From: an uncultured Acholeplasmatales bacterium
GTDB lineage: Bacteria; Bacillota_I; Bacilli_A; Acholeplasmatales; Anaeroplasmataceae
Assembly (NCBI GenBank): GCA_944323055.1
Contig: CALUQZ010000008.1
Coordinates: forward strand, 1-53,618
Direction of reading: 5' to 3'
DNA length: 53,618 bases
Positions 27,268-36,838 of this stretch are shown piece after piece; positions within the stretch are counted from its first letter, which is position 1; each line of letters starts with the position of its first letter. The notes beneath the pieces were generated by a model. It did no database searches, was not told the DNA's origin, and saw only the letters and a program-made list of their open reading frames with translations. A program made the position numbers and the translations under genes.

Positions 27268-28800
27268 CTATAACATCGGGGCAAATAAACGTAATAAGAA
27301 AGCAAAAAACTTTGAAAAAATATTACGTTTATTCCAATCATCAAGCGTGTAATTATCACTAATATTAACAGCATTTAAAAAATCTTTTTGCATGACTTCT
27401 ACTACTTTATCTTTACCTATAATAACACCACATTCATAGTGTAAAAATAAACTGCGATAATCCATATTAATAGTACCACAAAAAGCATATTTATCATCTA
27501 CGATAATATTTTTAGCATGATTAAAACCAGGGGTAAATTCATAAATTTTAACTCCACTATCTAACAGCTTTTTATAATGCGCTCTAGTCATCATAAATAC
27601 TGTCTTTTTATCTGGTATTTTAGGTACTAATATGCGAACATCAACTCCACTTTTTGCTTGCAAGGCAATAGCATTAAGCATTTCATCATCTATTATTAAA
27701 TAAGGTGTTGAAATATAAAGTGATTTAGTAGCTTCATTTATTAAACTTTTAAAAGCCTCATAAGCTGTATGAGTATCCATATTCGGACCATCTGCAAAAG
27801 GTAAAACAAATGATTCTTCATTAGATATATTGCTTTCAACTAAATAATCATATATTTTAAGTGATTCTTTAGTTGATGTATACCACATTTCTATAAACAT
27901 AGCAATAAAAGATTTAGTAGCCTCACCTTCTAATAAAACCGCATTATCACGCCAAAAACCAAATCTTTCAACAGCGTGAATATATTCGTCAGCTAAATTG
28001 TCACCACCACAATAAGAATATATACCATCTACTACGCAAATCTTTCTATGGTCTCTATAATTTATAGCTGGATTTATATTTAAGCCTAATGGTTCATATA
28101 CAGCAATTTTAATATTAGGTATTCCAACTAATCTTTTAATCGTTTTATTAGACAAAGCTCTTTTAGAGCCTATATCATCATAAATAATTTTAATTTCTAC
28201 CCCTTTATTGCCTAAATCTTCTAAAACATTAACTAATTCATTTAATAAAACACCATTAGATAAAATAAAATATTCTAAAAAGACATACTTCTTAGCATTT
28301 CTAATTTTTTCTAACATATCACGATGTTTCAAACTAGCATCTTTAAAAAAAGTTACTTTAGTATTATTCCAAATAGTATAATAAGAATTATTATAAATTA
28401 ATTTAGATATTTTTTTTAAATAAGTATCTTCTTTTTCATATTCTTTATAAACAATATATTTATTTTCTTTTACTAATTTTTTAAGTTTTCTTCTTTTCCT
28501 TTTAGGTAATATTTTAGAATTATAATTAGCTATATATAGTAATGTGAAAAAATAAGGTAAAATAGCTATTAAAACAATCCAAGTTATTTTATAACTTACT
28601 GATGAATCATTATTAATAATAAAAATAGCAGCAACAATAAATAAACAAATTCCTATAATATATAAAGATTGACTACCATTAAAATTACCCATAATAGCAA
28701 AATAATAAATAGCTATTTGAGCAGCAAAAATAAGTATAACAAAAATGAAATATATTATTTTTTTCCAAATTGGCGTTGTTATTCGTTCATTTTGTAACAT
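27268..28800 (-). CDS. cls: Cardiolipin synthase
   Basis: 510 residues: membrane helices at about 12-30, 35-60 and 70-95, then two phospholipase D domains. HKD motifs: HRKICVVDGIYSYCGG and HAKNIIVDDKYAFCGTINMD. It joins two phosphatidylglycerols to cardiolipin. Start of an envelope operon cls-uppP-two ABC half-exporters; read-through from the lipoprotein gene upstream is limited by a terminator. Confidence 0.93.
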   Translation of the reverse strand: MLQNERITTPIWKKIIYFIFVILIFAAQIAIYYFAIMGNFNGSQSLYIIGICLFIVAAIFIINNDSSVSYKITWIVLIAILPYFFTLLYIANYNSKILPKRKRRKLKKLVKENKYIVYKEYEKEDTYLKKISKLIYNNSYYTIWNNTKVTFFKDASLKHRDMLEKIRNAKKYVFLEYFILSNGVLLNELVNVLEDLGNKGVEIKIIYDDIGSKRALSNKTIKRLVGIPNIKIAVYEPLGLNINPAINYRDHRKICVVDGIYSYCGGDNLADEYIHAVERFGFWRDNAVLLEGEATKSFIAMFIEMWYTSTKESLKIYDYLVESNISNEESFVLPFADGPNMDTHTAYEAFKSLINEATKSLYISTPYLIIDDEMLNAIALQAKSGVDVRILVPKIPDKKTVFMMTRAHYKKLLDSGVKIYEFTPGFNHAKNIIVDDKYAFCGTINMDYRSLFLHYECGVIIGKDKVVEVMQKDFLNAVNISDNYTLDDWNKRNIFSKFFAFLLRLFAPML

Positions 28801-28815
28801 CTATCTAACCTCTTA

Positions 28816-28839
28816 AAAATAAAAGGGCTAATGCCCTTT
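28816..28839 (-). terminator. Terminator of the lipoprotein gene
   Basis: Minus strand AAAGGGC-ATTA-GCCCTTT (28822-28839), then TATTTTT. The first bases belong to the stop codon. Confidence 0.85.
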
Positions 28840-29563
28840 ATTCTGCTAAACCAGTAACAAGACTACCACTAGTAGTTATTCTAATATTTTGATAAGCTGT
28901 TTTAAGTTTATTACCATCAATTAATGACAACACTCCATCTGTACTCGTTGCGTAAGAAATTTCATAATAAACAGGAACCAAGGCGTAAGTATGAAGAGTG
29001 TGAACAGCTACTTCTCCATTTCTAGCAGTATAACCATCAATTTCTACAGGCATTAACAATGTAAGTAATACTCTTTCTTGACCTTCTACATATGCTTTAT
29101 TTTCTAAATCTTCATTTGCTACTGTAACTAATTGATTAGTCGGAACAACTACCTTAACATCTGTAAAAGCATTTTGAATTTTTTCACTGACAGTAACTAC
29201 TTGATTGATAACAGTAGTAAAATCAATAGAATATAAAGATAAATACGTAAAATTTAAAGAATTAAATAATTCATTAAATTCATCACTTTCTTGAGCATAT
29301 ACTGTATTTTCTAAACTTGTTAAAACATAACGACTAGCAGATGCCATATCTGTTGGTAAAGAAACTTCATAACCACCCGCTGTTTGATCTTCTCTTACAA
29401 CAACAGGAGTTTCTTCATATGTCACTTGTCCAACCCATTCATTATAAATAGGCGTATCTCTATTAGGATCATTTAAAACATAACTAGGTTCAGTTGTTTG
29501 ATTACAAGCTCCTAAAGCAGTAACTGAAAAAACTAATAATATAGCAGCTAATATTTTTTTCAT
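28838..29563 (-). CDS. Lipoprotein of unknown function
   Basis: 241 residues with a clear lipobox (TALGAC, Cys20). The mature part is acidic and begins with a disordered segment, then alternates short helices and strands (VVTVSEKIQNAFTDVKV; YVEGQERVLLTLLMPVEIDG). No catalytic motif or known domain seen. Single gene with its own terminator; surface exposed. Confidence 0.75.
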   Translation of the reverse strand: MKKILAAILLVFSVTALGACNQTTEPSYVLNDPNRDTPIYNEWVGQVTYEETPVVVREDQTAGGYEVSLPTDMASASRYVLTSLENTVYAQESDEFNELFNSLNFTYLSLYSIDFTTVINQVVTVSEKIQNAFTDVKVVVPTNQLVTVANEDLENKAYVEGQERVLLTLLMPVEIDGYTARNGEVAVHTLHTYALVPVYYEISYATSTDGVLSLIDGNKLKTAYQNIRITTSGSLVTGLAE

Positions 29564-29635
29564 ATATTAGATCATTTCCTTTCAAAAAGCTTTATAATTG
29601 TAACATATTTTAGCATATATTAAAAGCAAAAATAA

Positions 29636-30559
29636 TTATTTTACTTCCTTTTTAGCTCGTGGGTGAGCAATTTGATATTCTTTTTTTAAATTTTCATAAG
29701 TAATATGTGTATATATTTGGGTTGTTGATAAGTTCTCATGCCCTAACAATTCTTGAACAGAACGTAAATCAGCACCATTATTTAATAAGGTTGTTGCAAA
29801 ACTATGCCTTAACATATGAGGCGAAATATGAAATGTTTCACCACAGTTTTTAATTACTTTATCAAGAATAACTCTAACTCCTCTTGTAGTAAGAGAAGTA
29901 CCTTTATTATTTAAAAATAAGCTTCTATTATTTTCATCGTTACTTTTAGCTAATAAAGTTATTCTTTCTAGATTTAAATAATGTTTAATATCTTCTTTTA
30001 GTTCTTCATATATTAAAACAATTCGATCTTTATTTCCTTTACCACGTACTTTAACTTCTAAATTAATTAAATCAATATCACTAGTTTTAAGTGAACAAAG
30101 TTCAGAAACTCTTAAACCTGTTGCATATAAAAATTCAATTAATAAATAATCCCTAAAACCTAATGTTGTCTGTTTATTACAAGAATCTAACAACATCACT
30201 ATTTCTTTTTCTCTAATTATTTGTGGTAATCTTTTTGGCTTTTTTAAACTTGAAATATCTGTAAAAAAGTTTTTATCTACTATTTTTTCAGATAATAAAT
30301 AATTATAAAACCCGCGCAATGAAGCTATATTTCTATTAACAGAATTTATAGCTTCACCCATATTATTCAAATGAGATATATAGGCTTTTATAACTCTATC
30401 ATTTCTTATTCCTAATAAATCTTTAGCAAATTTTTCTTCTTTAACAAATTTATTAAAATTTGTTATATCATTTTGATAAGCAATAATTGTGTTATTTGAA
30501 TAATTTAAAACATTAGCTAAATACTCTAAATAAGATTTAATTGTTTCTTCGTCTTTCAT
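29636..30559 (-). CDS. xerC: Tyrosine recombinase XerC/XerD
   Basis: 307 residues, full length. N-terminal SAM-like core-binding domain (about 5-95), then the catalytic domain with Arg in TGLRVSEL, Lys in RGKGNKDR, HMLRH, LGHENL and the tyrosine in TTQIYTH. It resolves chromosome dimers at dif. The gene overlaps the end of trmFO, the same order as in many Bacilli, which favours XerC over a phage integrase. Confidence 0.9.
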   Translation of the reverse strand: MKDEETIKSYLEYLANVLNYSNNTIIAYQNDITNFNKFVKEEKFAKDLLGIRNDRVIKAYISHLNNMGEAINSVNRNIASLRGFYNYLLSEKIVDKNFFTDISSLKKPKRLPQIIREKEIVMLLDSCNKQTTLGFRDYLLIEFLYATGLRVSELCSLKTSDIDLINLEVKVRGKGNKDRIVLIYEELKEDIKHYLNLERITLLAKSNDENNRSLFLNNKGTSLTTRGVRVILDKVIKNCGETFHISPHMLRHSFATTLLNNGADLRSVQELLGHENLSTTQIYTHITYENLKKEYQIAHPRAKKEVK

Positions 30560-31838
30560 ATAAGGCTTTCACCTCTTTAATCTTTTCAATAGCTCTTAAG
30601 CTATATGCTTCTTTACGAGCTTTTTTATTAACATCTACACTAGGTAAAATACCAAAATTAGCATTCATAGGTAAAAAATTATCTTGTGGTGAAGAAATAT
30701 AATGTAATAAAGCACCAATAATAGTTTCTTTAGGGAAAGTAATTAACTCTTTACCTTTTATAAATAAATCTAAATTAATAGCTGCTACTATTCCTGTCGC
30801 AAAACTTTCAACATACCCTTCAACTCCACTTAACTGACCGGCAAAAAAGATATTAGGATATTTTTTACTTTGTAAAGTAGCATTTAATATTTTAGGGGCA
30901 TTAATATAGGTGTTTTTATGCATCCTACCATATTTAGCAAATCTAACATTTTCTAATCCTGGTATTAAACTAAAAACTCTTTTTTGCTCACCAAATTTTA
31001 AATGAGTTTGAAATCCTACAATGTTATACATTGTTTTAGAAACATCATCTTGTCGTAACTGAACTACCGCATAAGGACTAGTACCATCAGGCTTTCTTAA
31101 ACCAACCGGTTTTAAAGGACCAAATGTTAAGGTTTGTGGTCCTCTTTTAGCTAAAACTTCAATTGGCATACAAGCTTCAAAGACTTTCAATTCAAATTCA
31201 GGTGTGTTTACTTCTTCCGCCTTTATTAACTCTTCATAAAACCTACCAAACTCTTCTTTTGTCATCGGGCAATTGAGATAATCTGCTGTCCCTTTATCAT
31301 AACGAGATTTAAAATAAGCAATATTGTAATTAATACTATCAGCATAAATAATAGGAGCCTGAGCATCATAAAAATAATAATCATTTAATCCAAATAATTC
31401 TTTAATATTTTCTCCTAAAGCATCACTAGTTAAAGGACCAGTAGCTATTATCGTAAAATCATTAGGATCTATTTTTACTACTTCTTCACTAATTATCTTA
31501 ATATTAGATATCTCTTTTATTTTATTAGTTATATATTGACTAAATTTATCTCTATCAACAGCTAAAGACTGACCAGCCGGAACACTATTAATATCAGCAG
31601 ATTCTAAGCATAAAGAATCAAAATAACGCATTTCTTCTTTTAAAATGCCACAAGCATTAGTTAAACTACTACTTTTAAGCGAATTTGAACATACTAATTC
31701 CGCTAAATTGCTAGTCGAATGAGCACCAGTCATTTTATTAGGTCGCATTTCATATAATATGACATCATAACCTAACTTAGCTAAATGATAAGCAGCTTCA
31801 CTACCAGCTAAGCCACCACCTATTATTTTAATTTTCAT
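30537..31838 (-). CDS. trmFO: tRNA m5U54 methyltransferase (folate-dependent)
   Basis: 433 residues. FAD-binding GGGLAGSEAAYHLAKLGY at the N-terminus, then EMRP, HSTSNLAELVCSNSLKS and FFAGQLSGVEGYVES. TrmFO uses methylene-tetrahydrofolate and FADH2 to make ribothymidine 54 in tRNA. It overlaps ung upstream and xerC downstream. Confidence 0.95.
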   Translation of the reverse strand: MKIKIIGGGLAGSEAAYHLAKLGYDVILYEMRPNKMTGAHSTSNLAELVCSNSLKSSSLTNACGILKEEMRYFDSLCLESADINSVPAGQSLAVDRDKFSQYITNKIKEISNIKIISEEVVKIDPNDFTIIATGPLTSDALGENIKELFGLNDYYFYDAQAPIIYADSINYNIAYFKSRYDKGTADYLNCPMTKEEFGRFYEELIKAEEVNTPEFELKVFEACMPIEVLAKRGPQTLTFGPLKPVGLRKPDGTSPYAVVQLRQDDVSKTMYNIVGFQTHLKFGEQKRVFSLIPGLENVRFAKYGRMHKNTYINAPKILNATLQSKKYPNIFFAGQLSGVEGYVESFATGIVAAINLDLFIKGKELITFPKETIIGALLHYISSPQDNFLPMNANFGILPSVDVNKKARKEAYSLRAIEKIKEVKALYERRRNN

Positions 31839-32496
31839 AATCTACCTCATCTTTAACCCATTTAATAGGTTTTATATTATTCATAATTAAATATTCATTA
31901 GTTTTTGAAAAAGGTTTAGAACCAAAAAAACCACGATTAGCTGATAATGGTGAAGGGTGAACACTAGTTATTATCTTATGTTTTTTATTATTTAAATACA
32001 TTGTTTTTTTAATAGCAAAATTACCCCACAAAATAAACACTAATGGTTTATCTAACGTATTTAAAAGTTTAATGACATTATCAGTAAAAATATTCCAACC
32101 AAATTTAACATGACTATTAGCTTTACCTTCTTCTACACTTAAACAAGCATTTAAAAGTAAAACCCCTTCTTTAGCTAAATATGTAAGGTCTCCATCTTGT
32201 TTAACTTTTAACCCTAAATCTTGTTCCATCTCTTTATAAATATTTTTTAAACTAGGTGGTAAGGGATACCTGCTAGAACTAAAAGCTAACCCATTAGCCT
32301 GTCCTTTTTCATGATAAGGATCTTGCCCTAATATCACGCATTTAACCTCATCAAGTGGTGTAAGTTCAAAAGCCCTAAAAATAGCATCATAAGGCGGAAA
32401 ACATATAGTACTATTATATGCATTATTAACTTTATCCATTAATATTTTAAAATAATCTTTATTCTTTTCCTGTTCGATAAAATCTTTCCAATTCAT
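31828..32496 (-). CDS. ung: Uracil-DNA glycosylase
   Basis: 222 residues from ATG 32496, which has AAGGTGG five bases upstream; a longer TTG reading at 32511 lacks it. Catalytic GQDPYHEKGQANGLAFS and HPSPLSANRGFFG are intact. It removes uracil from DNA. The start lies inside the end of the membrane protein gene upstream. Confidence 0.95.
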   Translation of the reverse strand: MNWKDFIEQEKNKDYFKILMDKVNNAYNSTICFPPYDAIFRAFELTPLDEVKCVILGQDPYHEKGQANGLAFSSSRYPLPPSLKNIYKEMEQDLGLKVKQDGDLTYLAKEGVLLLNACLSVEEGKANSHVKFGWNIFTDNVIKLLNTLDKPLVFILWGNFAIKKTMYLNNKKHKIITSVHPSPLSANRGFFGSKPFSKTNEYLIMNNIKPIKWVKDEVDYEN

Positions 32497-33379
32497 ATAT
32501 TCCACCTTCAAAAGCCATATATTTCCTTTCTTTCTTAGCTCTTATAATCATACTAATACCAAGTATTATCGTAATAATTGCAATTACAAAACTAGAATAA
32601 GCTATCATATAAGCACTAAATAAATCATTAATATCTCCATAAGTATATAACATAGATGACTCTAGTGTTAAAAGAGAAATTAATGCCTCAGCCAAATTGA
32701 TGTTTCTAAGAGATCTCGTTATTAAATCTCTAGTCTTACGAGATTTAAAATAATTATAAATGCTCATAATTAATTTATAAAAAATAACAATACTCATAAC
32801 TAATGTATGAATAAAAATATAACTAATATGCCTATCGTTATAAACTGTTTCTCTAATCATAGCTACTAAATATAAAGGCAAAAATAATAACAATATACCA
32901 CACAATTTATATACTGATATTATCTTATCTCTTTTACTAGAATTCTTATGGTAATTATATAAAGTTATTTCTCTAGCTAAAAATAATAAAAAGTAATAAA
33001 TAGCTAATACAATGAACCAATATGAAAATGTAAATATAGCAAATCCTAAATAATAAGCGACAAAACAAAGATTTAATGTTAAAGAACATAAAGAAAAAAT
33101 AGCTGTCCTGAAATCATATTCTTTTATTAATCTATTAGTTATTTTATTTTTACTTAATATCTTAATAAAAAAATCTTTTATTTCTTTAAATGATATGAAA
33201 AAAGAAGCTATACTATAAGTTAAAAAAATAAATCCTAACGCATATATTATATATGTTGCATACCGCGATACTATTAAATAATTACTTACAATTAAAATAT
33301 TAAAAATAAATAATATAATTGTAAATAAATAGATTAATAATAAAATTAATATCGGCGGATTTTTTAAAAATTTTAACAT
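32459..33379 (-). CDS. Polytopic membrane protein, unknown function
   Basis: 306 residues from ATG 33379 (TAGGTGG five bases upstream; the ATG at 33394 is part of that site). Eight or so hydrophobic helices, basic loops (KKILSKNKITNRLIKE, KSRKTRDLITRSLRN) and a cytoplasmic tail EGGIYELERFYRTGKE. No known motif. First gene of the ung-trmFO-xerC group. Confidence 0.7.
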   Translation of the reverse strand: MLKFLKNPPILILLLIYLFTIILFIFNILIVSNYLIVSRYATYIIYALGFIFLTYSIASFFISFKEIKDFFIKILSKNKITNRLIKEYDFRTAIFSLCSLTLNLCFVAYYLGFAIFTFSYWFIVLAIYYFLLFLAREITLYNYHKNSSKRDKIISVYKLCGILLLFLPLYLVAMIRETVYNDRHISYIFIHTLVMSIVIFYKLIMSIYNYFKSRKTRDLITRSLRNINLAEALISLLTLESSMLYTYGDINDLFSAYMIAYSSFVIAIITIILGISMIIRAKKERKYMAFEGGIYELERFYRTGKE

Positions 33380-33447
33380 TAAACCACCTACCATTAATTG
33401 ATTTTAGCATATTATTTAAATGTTTTAAAGAAAATATAAATAATAAA

Positions 33448-33700
33448 CTATATTATATCTTCTTTTAAATTAGTAAGTTCTTTATAACCAAGCTTTACTA
33501 AATATTCATATATTTCTTTTATTAATTTTCATACATAGTTGCCATAATAAAAATCAACCAATTCTCAGATTCTTTTCTTTCTTCAAGTAAAACATCAATG
33601 CACTCACCAATGGTTATACATGAACCTAATTGTTTTAATAAATACCTAGATGCCTCATCGTATTTATCTTTTTCTTCTCTATTTTAACTAATTCAGGTGT
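33448..33700 (-). pseudogene. Decayed small gene, two frameshifts
   Basis: Reading leftward, ELVKIEKK shifts frame into DKYDEASRYLLKQLGSCITI ... WLIFIMATMYEN, meets TAA, and continues one base later as LIKEIYEYLVKLGYKELTNL to TAG at 33448. The joined protein of about 80 residues is helical and acidic. Family unknown; it stands in the row of immunity-like remnants. Confidence 0.6.
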
Positions 33701-33727
33701 TTAATTAATTTAGTTTTAAACTTTAAA

Positions 33728-34120
33728 TCATAAAACAAATTTAACCGCACATTCATCAAGATGAAATCTTACATAATCTGTTAATATATATTTATTTTCT
33801 ACTCTTATAAGATATTTATCATTATAAATAAGATGATTTTCAACAAATCTAAAACTCCCACTAAATAGCGTTAGCAATAAATATGAATCATCTGTCATAG
33901 CTTTTATCAAATCATTTATACTATCTGTATCATATTCTTTATCTTCAATATACATATTTTTAAAATCTACATTAATAATTTCAATATCAAAATCTTTATC
34001 TATATCTTTACGTTCATAAATTAATATCTTTTTATTTAATACTATTTATTTATTAGCAGCATTATATGTTTTCTCGTAATACTTTTTACTTATTAAATCT
34101 AAAAATTTATTATACTTCAC
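33728..34120 (-). pseudogene. Immunity-like gene with in-frame stop
   Basis: One reading frame of 131 codons from GTG 34120 (MKYNKFLDLISKKYYEKTYN) to TAA at 33728, broken only by TAA at codon 25 (34046-34048). The part after the stop (IVLNKKILIYERKDID ... YVRFHLDECAVKFVL) is intact. The 5' part belongs to the repeat that also occurs around the IS element. Unknown family. One base change would restore it. Confidence 0.65.
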
Positions 34121-34243
34121 CAATATAATAACCTAATTTCTTTTGAAAAAATTTAACAAATTTGCTTAACTATTACTACAAAACATCAAGATTTTGAGAA
34201 AAACTATTATAAATAAAATTAGATGACATTTAGTCATCTAATA
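34066..34243. repeat. 178-bp repeat, copy A (uninterrupted)
   Basis: Nearly identical to 38248-38271 joined to 40553-40706, where the IS21-type element split it. It covers the 5' end of an immunity-like gene and the terminator of the gene before it. It shows the empty insertion site as ACTTTTTACTTATT at 34081-34094. Confidence 0.85.
34211..34242 (-). terminator. Terminator of the 34269-34904 gene
   Basis: Ten-bp perfect stem ATTAGATGAC (34218-34227) / GTCATCTAAT (34233-34242), then TTTTATTT leftward. Confidence 0.85.
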
Positions 34244-34268
34244 TCAGATTAAATTTATAAAATCCTTA

Positions 34269-34904
34269 TTATTCAAAAAAACAATAAAAATCTCTAGGCC
34301 TATACGGTGATAATTTCTTATAACCTTTTAGTTTTTTTACTATATCACTAAGTTCTTCAAAACTTATTCTTAAATTTTCATTATTTATTAAATCTTCAAA
34401 ATATAAAATAGAATACTCAAGGTCTGTATCATTTATTAATAAAAGCAGTGAATCATCGTTAATTTTTCCTTCTACATAAAACAATTTAAACTTTTTACTA
34501 TTATGGTAAATATAATCATAACATTCAAACAAAGTTTTATATCTATCTAAACCAAATGAATTTTCATCATGATCATAAAAAGATAAAGAATCTAAAGTAT
34601 TAGATATTTCTTCAATACAAACCATCTCAATAAGATTAAATTCTTTTTCTCTTACATCTTCACTAAAGCCACCACATATAATCCAATTATATATACATGA
34701 CCAGTTACCTATAAATCTATCGCTTATTTTATTATTTATTTTTAAATTAATTACTTTTAATATTAAGTTTAAATCATAATGAGTTCTAAATAGTTCATTC
34801 TTATCATAATTAAATTCTGTTTGGTTAACACTATGTAATTCTTCTTCTGTACAGGTTAAATTTAAAACCTTTTGCAAAAATAAATTCACTATGTTCAACC
34901 CCAT
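34269..34904 (-). CDS. Hypothetical cytoplasmic protein, immunity-like
   Basis: 211 residues, acidic, mixed alpha/beta, without signal or membrane helix. A GGG-containing ribosome site is poor, and an alternative GTG start lies at 34889. Typical of the single-domain immunity proteins that trail Rhs toxins: orphan, low GC, in a row with similar genes. No family recognised. Confidence 0.6.
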   Translation of the reverse strand: MGLNIVNLFLQKVLNLTCTEEELHSVNQTEFNYDKNELFRTHYDLNLILKVINLKINNKISDRFIGNWSCIYNWIICGGFSEDVREKEFNLIEMVCIEEISNTLDSLSFYDHDENSFGLDRYKTLFECYDYIYHNSKKFKLFYVEGKINDDSLLLLINDTDLEYSILYFEDLINNENLRISFEELSDIVKKLKGYKKLSPYRPRDFYCFFE

Positions 34905-34930
34905 TTCTTATTTTAAATTATTATATTTTT

Positions 34931-35068
34931 TCATTTTTTAACTATATTAGCTCTAAAGCTATATTCATGTTTTAAAAAATTTTGCAACAATACGTAAACT
35001 AAAATAAAACTTACAATAATTGCTATAATTAATAAATTCATTACTTTATCTACATTTAAAAATAGCAT
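34931..35068 (-). CDS. Small single-helix membrane protein
   Basis: 45 residues from ATG 35068 (or 36 from ATG 35041): one membrane helix (LLIIAIIVSFILVYVLL) and a basic tail (FRANIVKK). No clear ribosome site. Same size class as the small membrane protein directly behind the Rhs gene at 44765-44977, so possibly a diverged member of that module. Confidence 0.45.
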   Translation of the reverse strand: MLFLNVDKVMNLLIIAIIVSFILVYVLLQNFLKHEYSFRANIVKK

Positions 35069-35250
35069 TAAATTTTTTCAAAGTTTATTAGCGGTTTCAA
35101 TGTTACCATCTACTAAATATTATATATCGCTTCGCATATTTAAATAATTTTTATTTTTACGAAGTATAAATTAATATAGTAGTATAATAACTTATTCTAT
35201 ATTTATTGCGCAGGTACAGTAAACATCATGTTTTTAACAATATAAACTTT
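35069..35250. other. Intergenic stretch, no gene seen
   Basis: Very AT-rich, no ORF with a ribosome site and no strong hairpin. Likely decayed sequence of the toxin island. Confidence 0.5.
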
Positions 35251-35562
35251 TTATTTAATAGTAATCTCAGCTCTTAATTGCGGACTAAAATCAACTATAT
35301 CATTGTCATTAATAACATTTAATCTATACATATAAAACAATATTCTTGACATTTTAGATCTACTTTTATCAGTAATAAGAACTCCAGGATTCTTCTTATC
35401 TTTATTAATTTTATTATATAGTTCCCAATATCTTTCAGAAGGATTAACTTCTTTATTTAATATTTCTTTATATTCTTCTATTAATTTAGCCATATATCTT
35501 TCTTGCCATTCTGGTAATAATTTACAAAATAGTTTCCAATCTCTTTCATTTACACCATACAT
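35251..35562 (-). CDS. Small conserved-type protein, 103 residues
   Basis: Starts MYGVNERDWKLFCKLLPEWQ ERYMAKL with AAAAGGGGT as ribosome site. I recall similar 100-residue helical proteins (NERDWKLFRKRLPEWQERYM) as frequent stand-alone genes in gut Bacillota, sometimes mislabelled as transporters. Function unknown. The helical, charged sequence has no membrane segment. Confidence 0.7.
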   Translation of the reverse strand: MYGVNERDWKLFCKLLPEWQERYMAKLIEEYKEILNKEVNPSERYWELYNKINKDKKNPGVLITDKSRSKMSRILFYMYRLNVINDNDIVDFSPQLRAEITIK

Positions 35563-35583
35563 TTTAATTTTACCCCTTTTCTT

Positions 35584-36147
35584 TTATCTAATAATTTTAT
35601 TATTCTTAAATATACCTAAATCAATTAAAAGCCTTTTAATATGAGAATAGGTAAATGCTAAAGTATAAAGCTCATCATCTGATTTTTTTAAATAATCTTG
35701 TCTTAGTTCTTCTAAATATTTTTCAATTTCTTCCATACTATAAGTATCTCTATCATCACAAATCATATATATTGATTTACCTAAATCGCTTCTATCATCA
35801 AACCTTCCCTTACCATATTCAATTAAATTATGGTGATAATCAGCATAAAATAATTTAATTGAGTCAAGTGTAATATTATTAAATTCTAAATAACAATCTC
35901 TAAATAATTTTAATTTTAAACTACAACTATTATTAACTATTTCTAAAATAAAATTATTACCATAATCAGCAAATGATGTTTCTTTGCTAAATTTTTCGTT
36001 TATTACTCTATTTAAAAATAAATCTAAAGCATTTATATGTTCATAATCATGATCCGAAAAGTCAATACTATTATCACCTAAAATTTGTGGTAAATAGACT
36101 TCAAACAAATGGGCTCTTTCAATTTCAAGTTTATCATAAAAAAACAA
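35584..36147 (-). CDS. Immunity-like protein, probably 5'-truncated
   Basis: 187 residues, acidic alpha/beta (DFSDHDYEHINALDLFLN, FNNITLDSIKLFYADYHHNL). The only in-frame start is TTG 36147 without ribosome site, and it abuts a truncated gene on the other strand, so the 5' end was probably lost at a rearrangement. No family recognised; it resembles small immunity proteins of toxin islands. Confidence 0.5.
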   Translation of the reverse strand: MFFYDKLEIERAHLFEVYLPQILGDNSIDFSDHDYEHINALDLFLNRVINEKFSKETSFADYGNNFILEIVNNSCSLKLKLFRDCYLEFNNITLDSIKLFYADYHHNLIEYGKGRFDDRSDLGKSIYMICDDRDTYSMEEIEKYLEELRQDYLKKSDDELYTLAFTYSHIKRLLIDLGIFKNNKIIR

Positions 36148-36189
36148 ATATTAAATAATATATTTCTCTTTTATCTTTTACTCTACTAC

Positions 36190-36539
36190 TATATAAGCTA
36201 AATAAAGATATAAAACACAGATCTATTGTTCAAAAAGCAGATACTCCAAAGAAAATAAGGTTAGTTAAAGTTTTTGAAAAATATACAAAAACTAGAAAGA
36301 TAGAGTTTATTAAGTTTTATTTTGATAATGAAGTATTAATTGTATATGTTGATATGTATATATGCGTTAGAAATAGTAATGACTCCAAGAACATCATTAA
36401 TAAACTACTTAATACAAAAATTAATTTTACATTCTTAAAACAATCAAAAATTGTAATTTCCGAACATGAAAGAATTTTGAAGTCATTAGAAAAACAATCT
36501 AGAAAAACATATCATGACACTGAAGACTTCTTTTTCTAA
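36190..36539 (+). pseudogene. 3' part of an unknown gene
   Basis: The frame is open from about 36190 without any start codon (KDIKHRSIVQKADTPKKIRL ... KIEFIKFYFDNEVLIVYV) and ends at TAA 36537-36539 (SRKTYHDTEDFFF). The first ATG, 36354, is far inside. Only rightward gene here besides the IS. Together with the truncated leftward gene at 36147 it marks a breakpoint near 36150-36190. Confidence 0.5.
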
Positions 36540-36629
36540 AATAGCTAGGACAATAATAAATTAAATAGTATCTAAATTATATTAATTAATATGACTATCA
36601 TCACAAAAAAGTCCATATTATAGTATATA

Positions 36630-36735
36630 GTAGAGTGAATCCCATTAGTTAGACCAAGGAAAATTAGAAAGACTTATGGGGTTTTATTTATGAAATTAAC
36701 ATTATAAGACAAACTAGAAACATTTTACATCAAAT
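36630..36735 (+). mobile_element. IS3/IS150-type remnant
   Basis: GTGAATCCC...TTAGAC followed by an AAAGACTTATGGGG ... ATGAAATTAACATT leader looks like the left end and orfA start of an IS150-group element. The frame is broken after six codons (MKLTL, stop, then DKLETFY). No further transposase sequence. Recognition is from memory of the family, so moderate only. Confidence 0.45.
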
Positions 36736-36838
36736 ATATTATCTTTTTTTTGAATAAATAAAGAGCAAGACTGAAGTTAGATCAGTATCATCCTCATCAT
36801 ACCTAAAAATACGAACATCTCCATTCCTTATTTTATTG
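36736..36838 (-). pseudogene. Coding fragment behind the ATPase gene
   Basis: Leftward frame NNKIRNGDVRIFRYDEDDTD LTSVLLFIYSKKR with stop near 36743, starting directly behind the ATPase stop. Protein-like but without start; C-terminal scrap of an unknown gene. Confidence 0.35.

Noticed and set aside
29636-30559. Integrase of an element
   Set aside because: Overlap with trmFO and full XerC layout point to the chromosomal recombinase.
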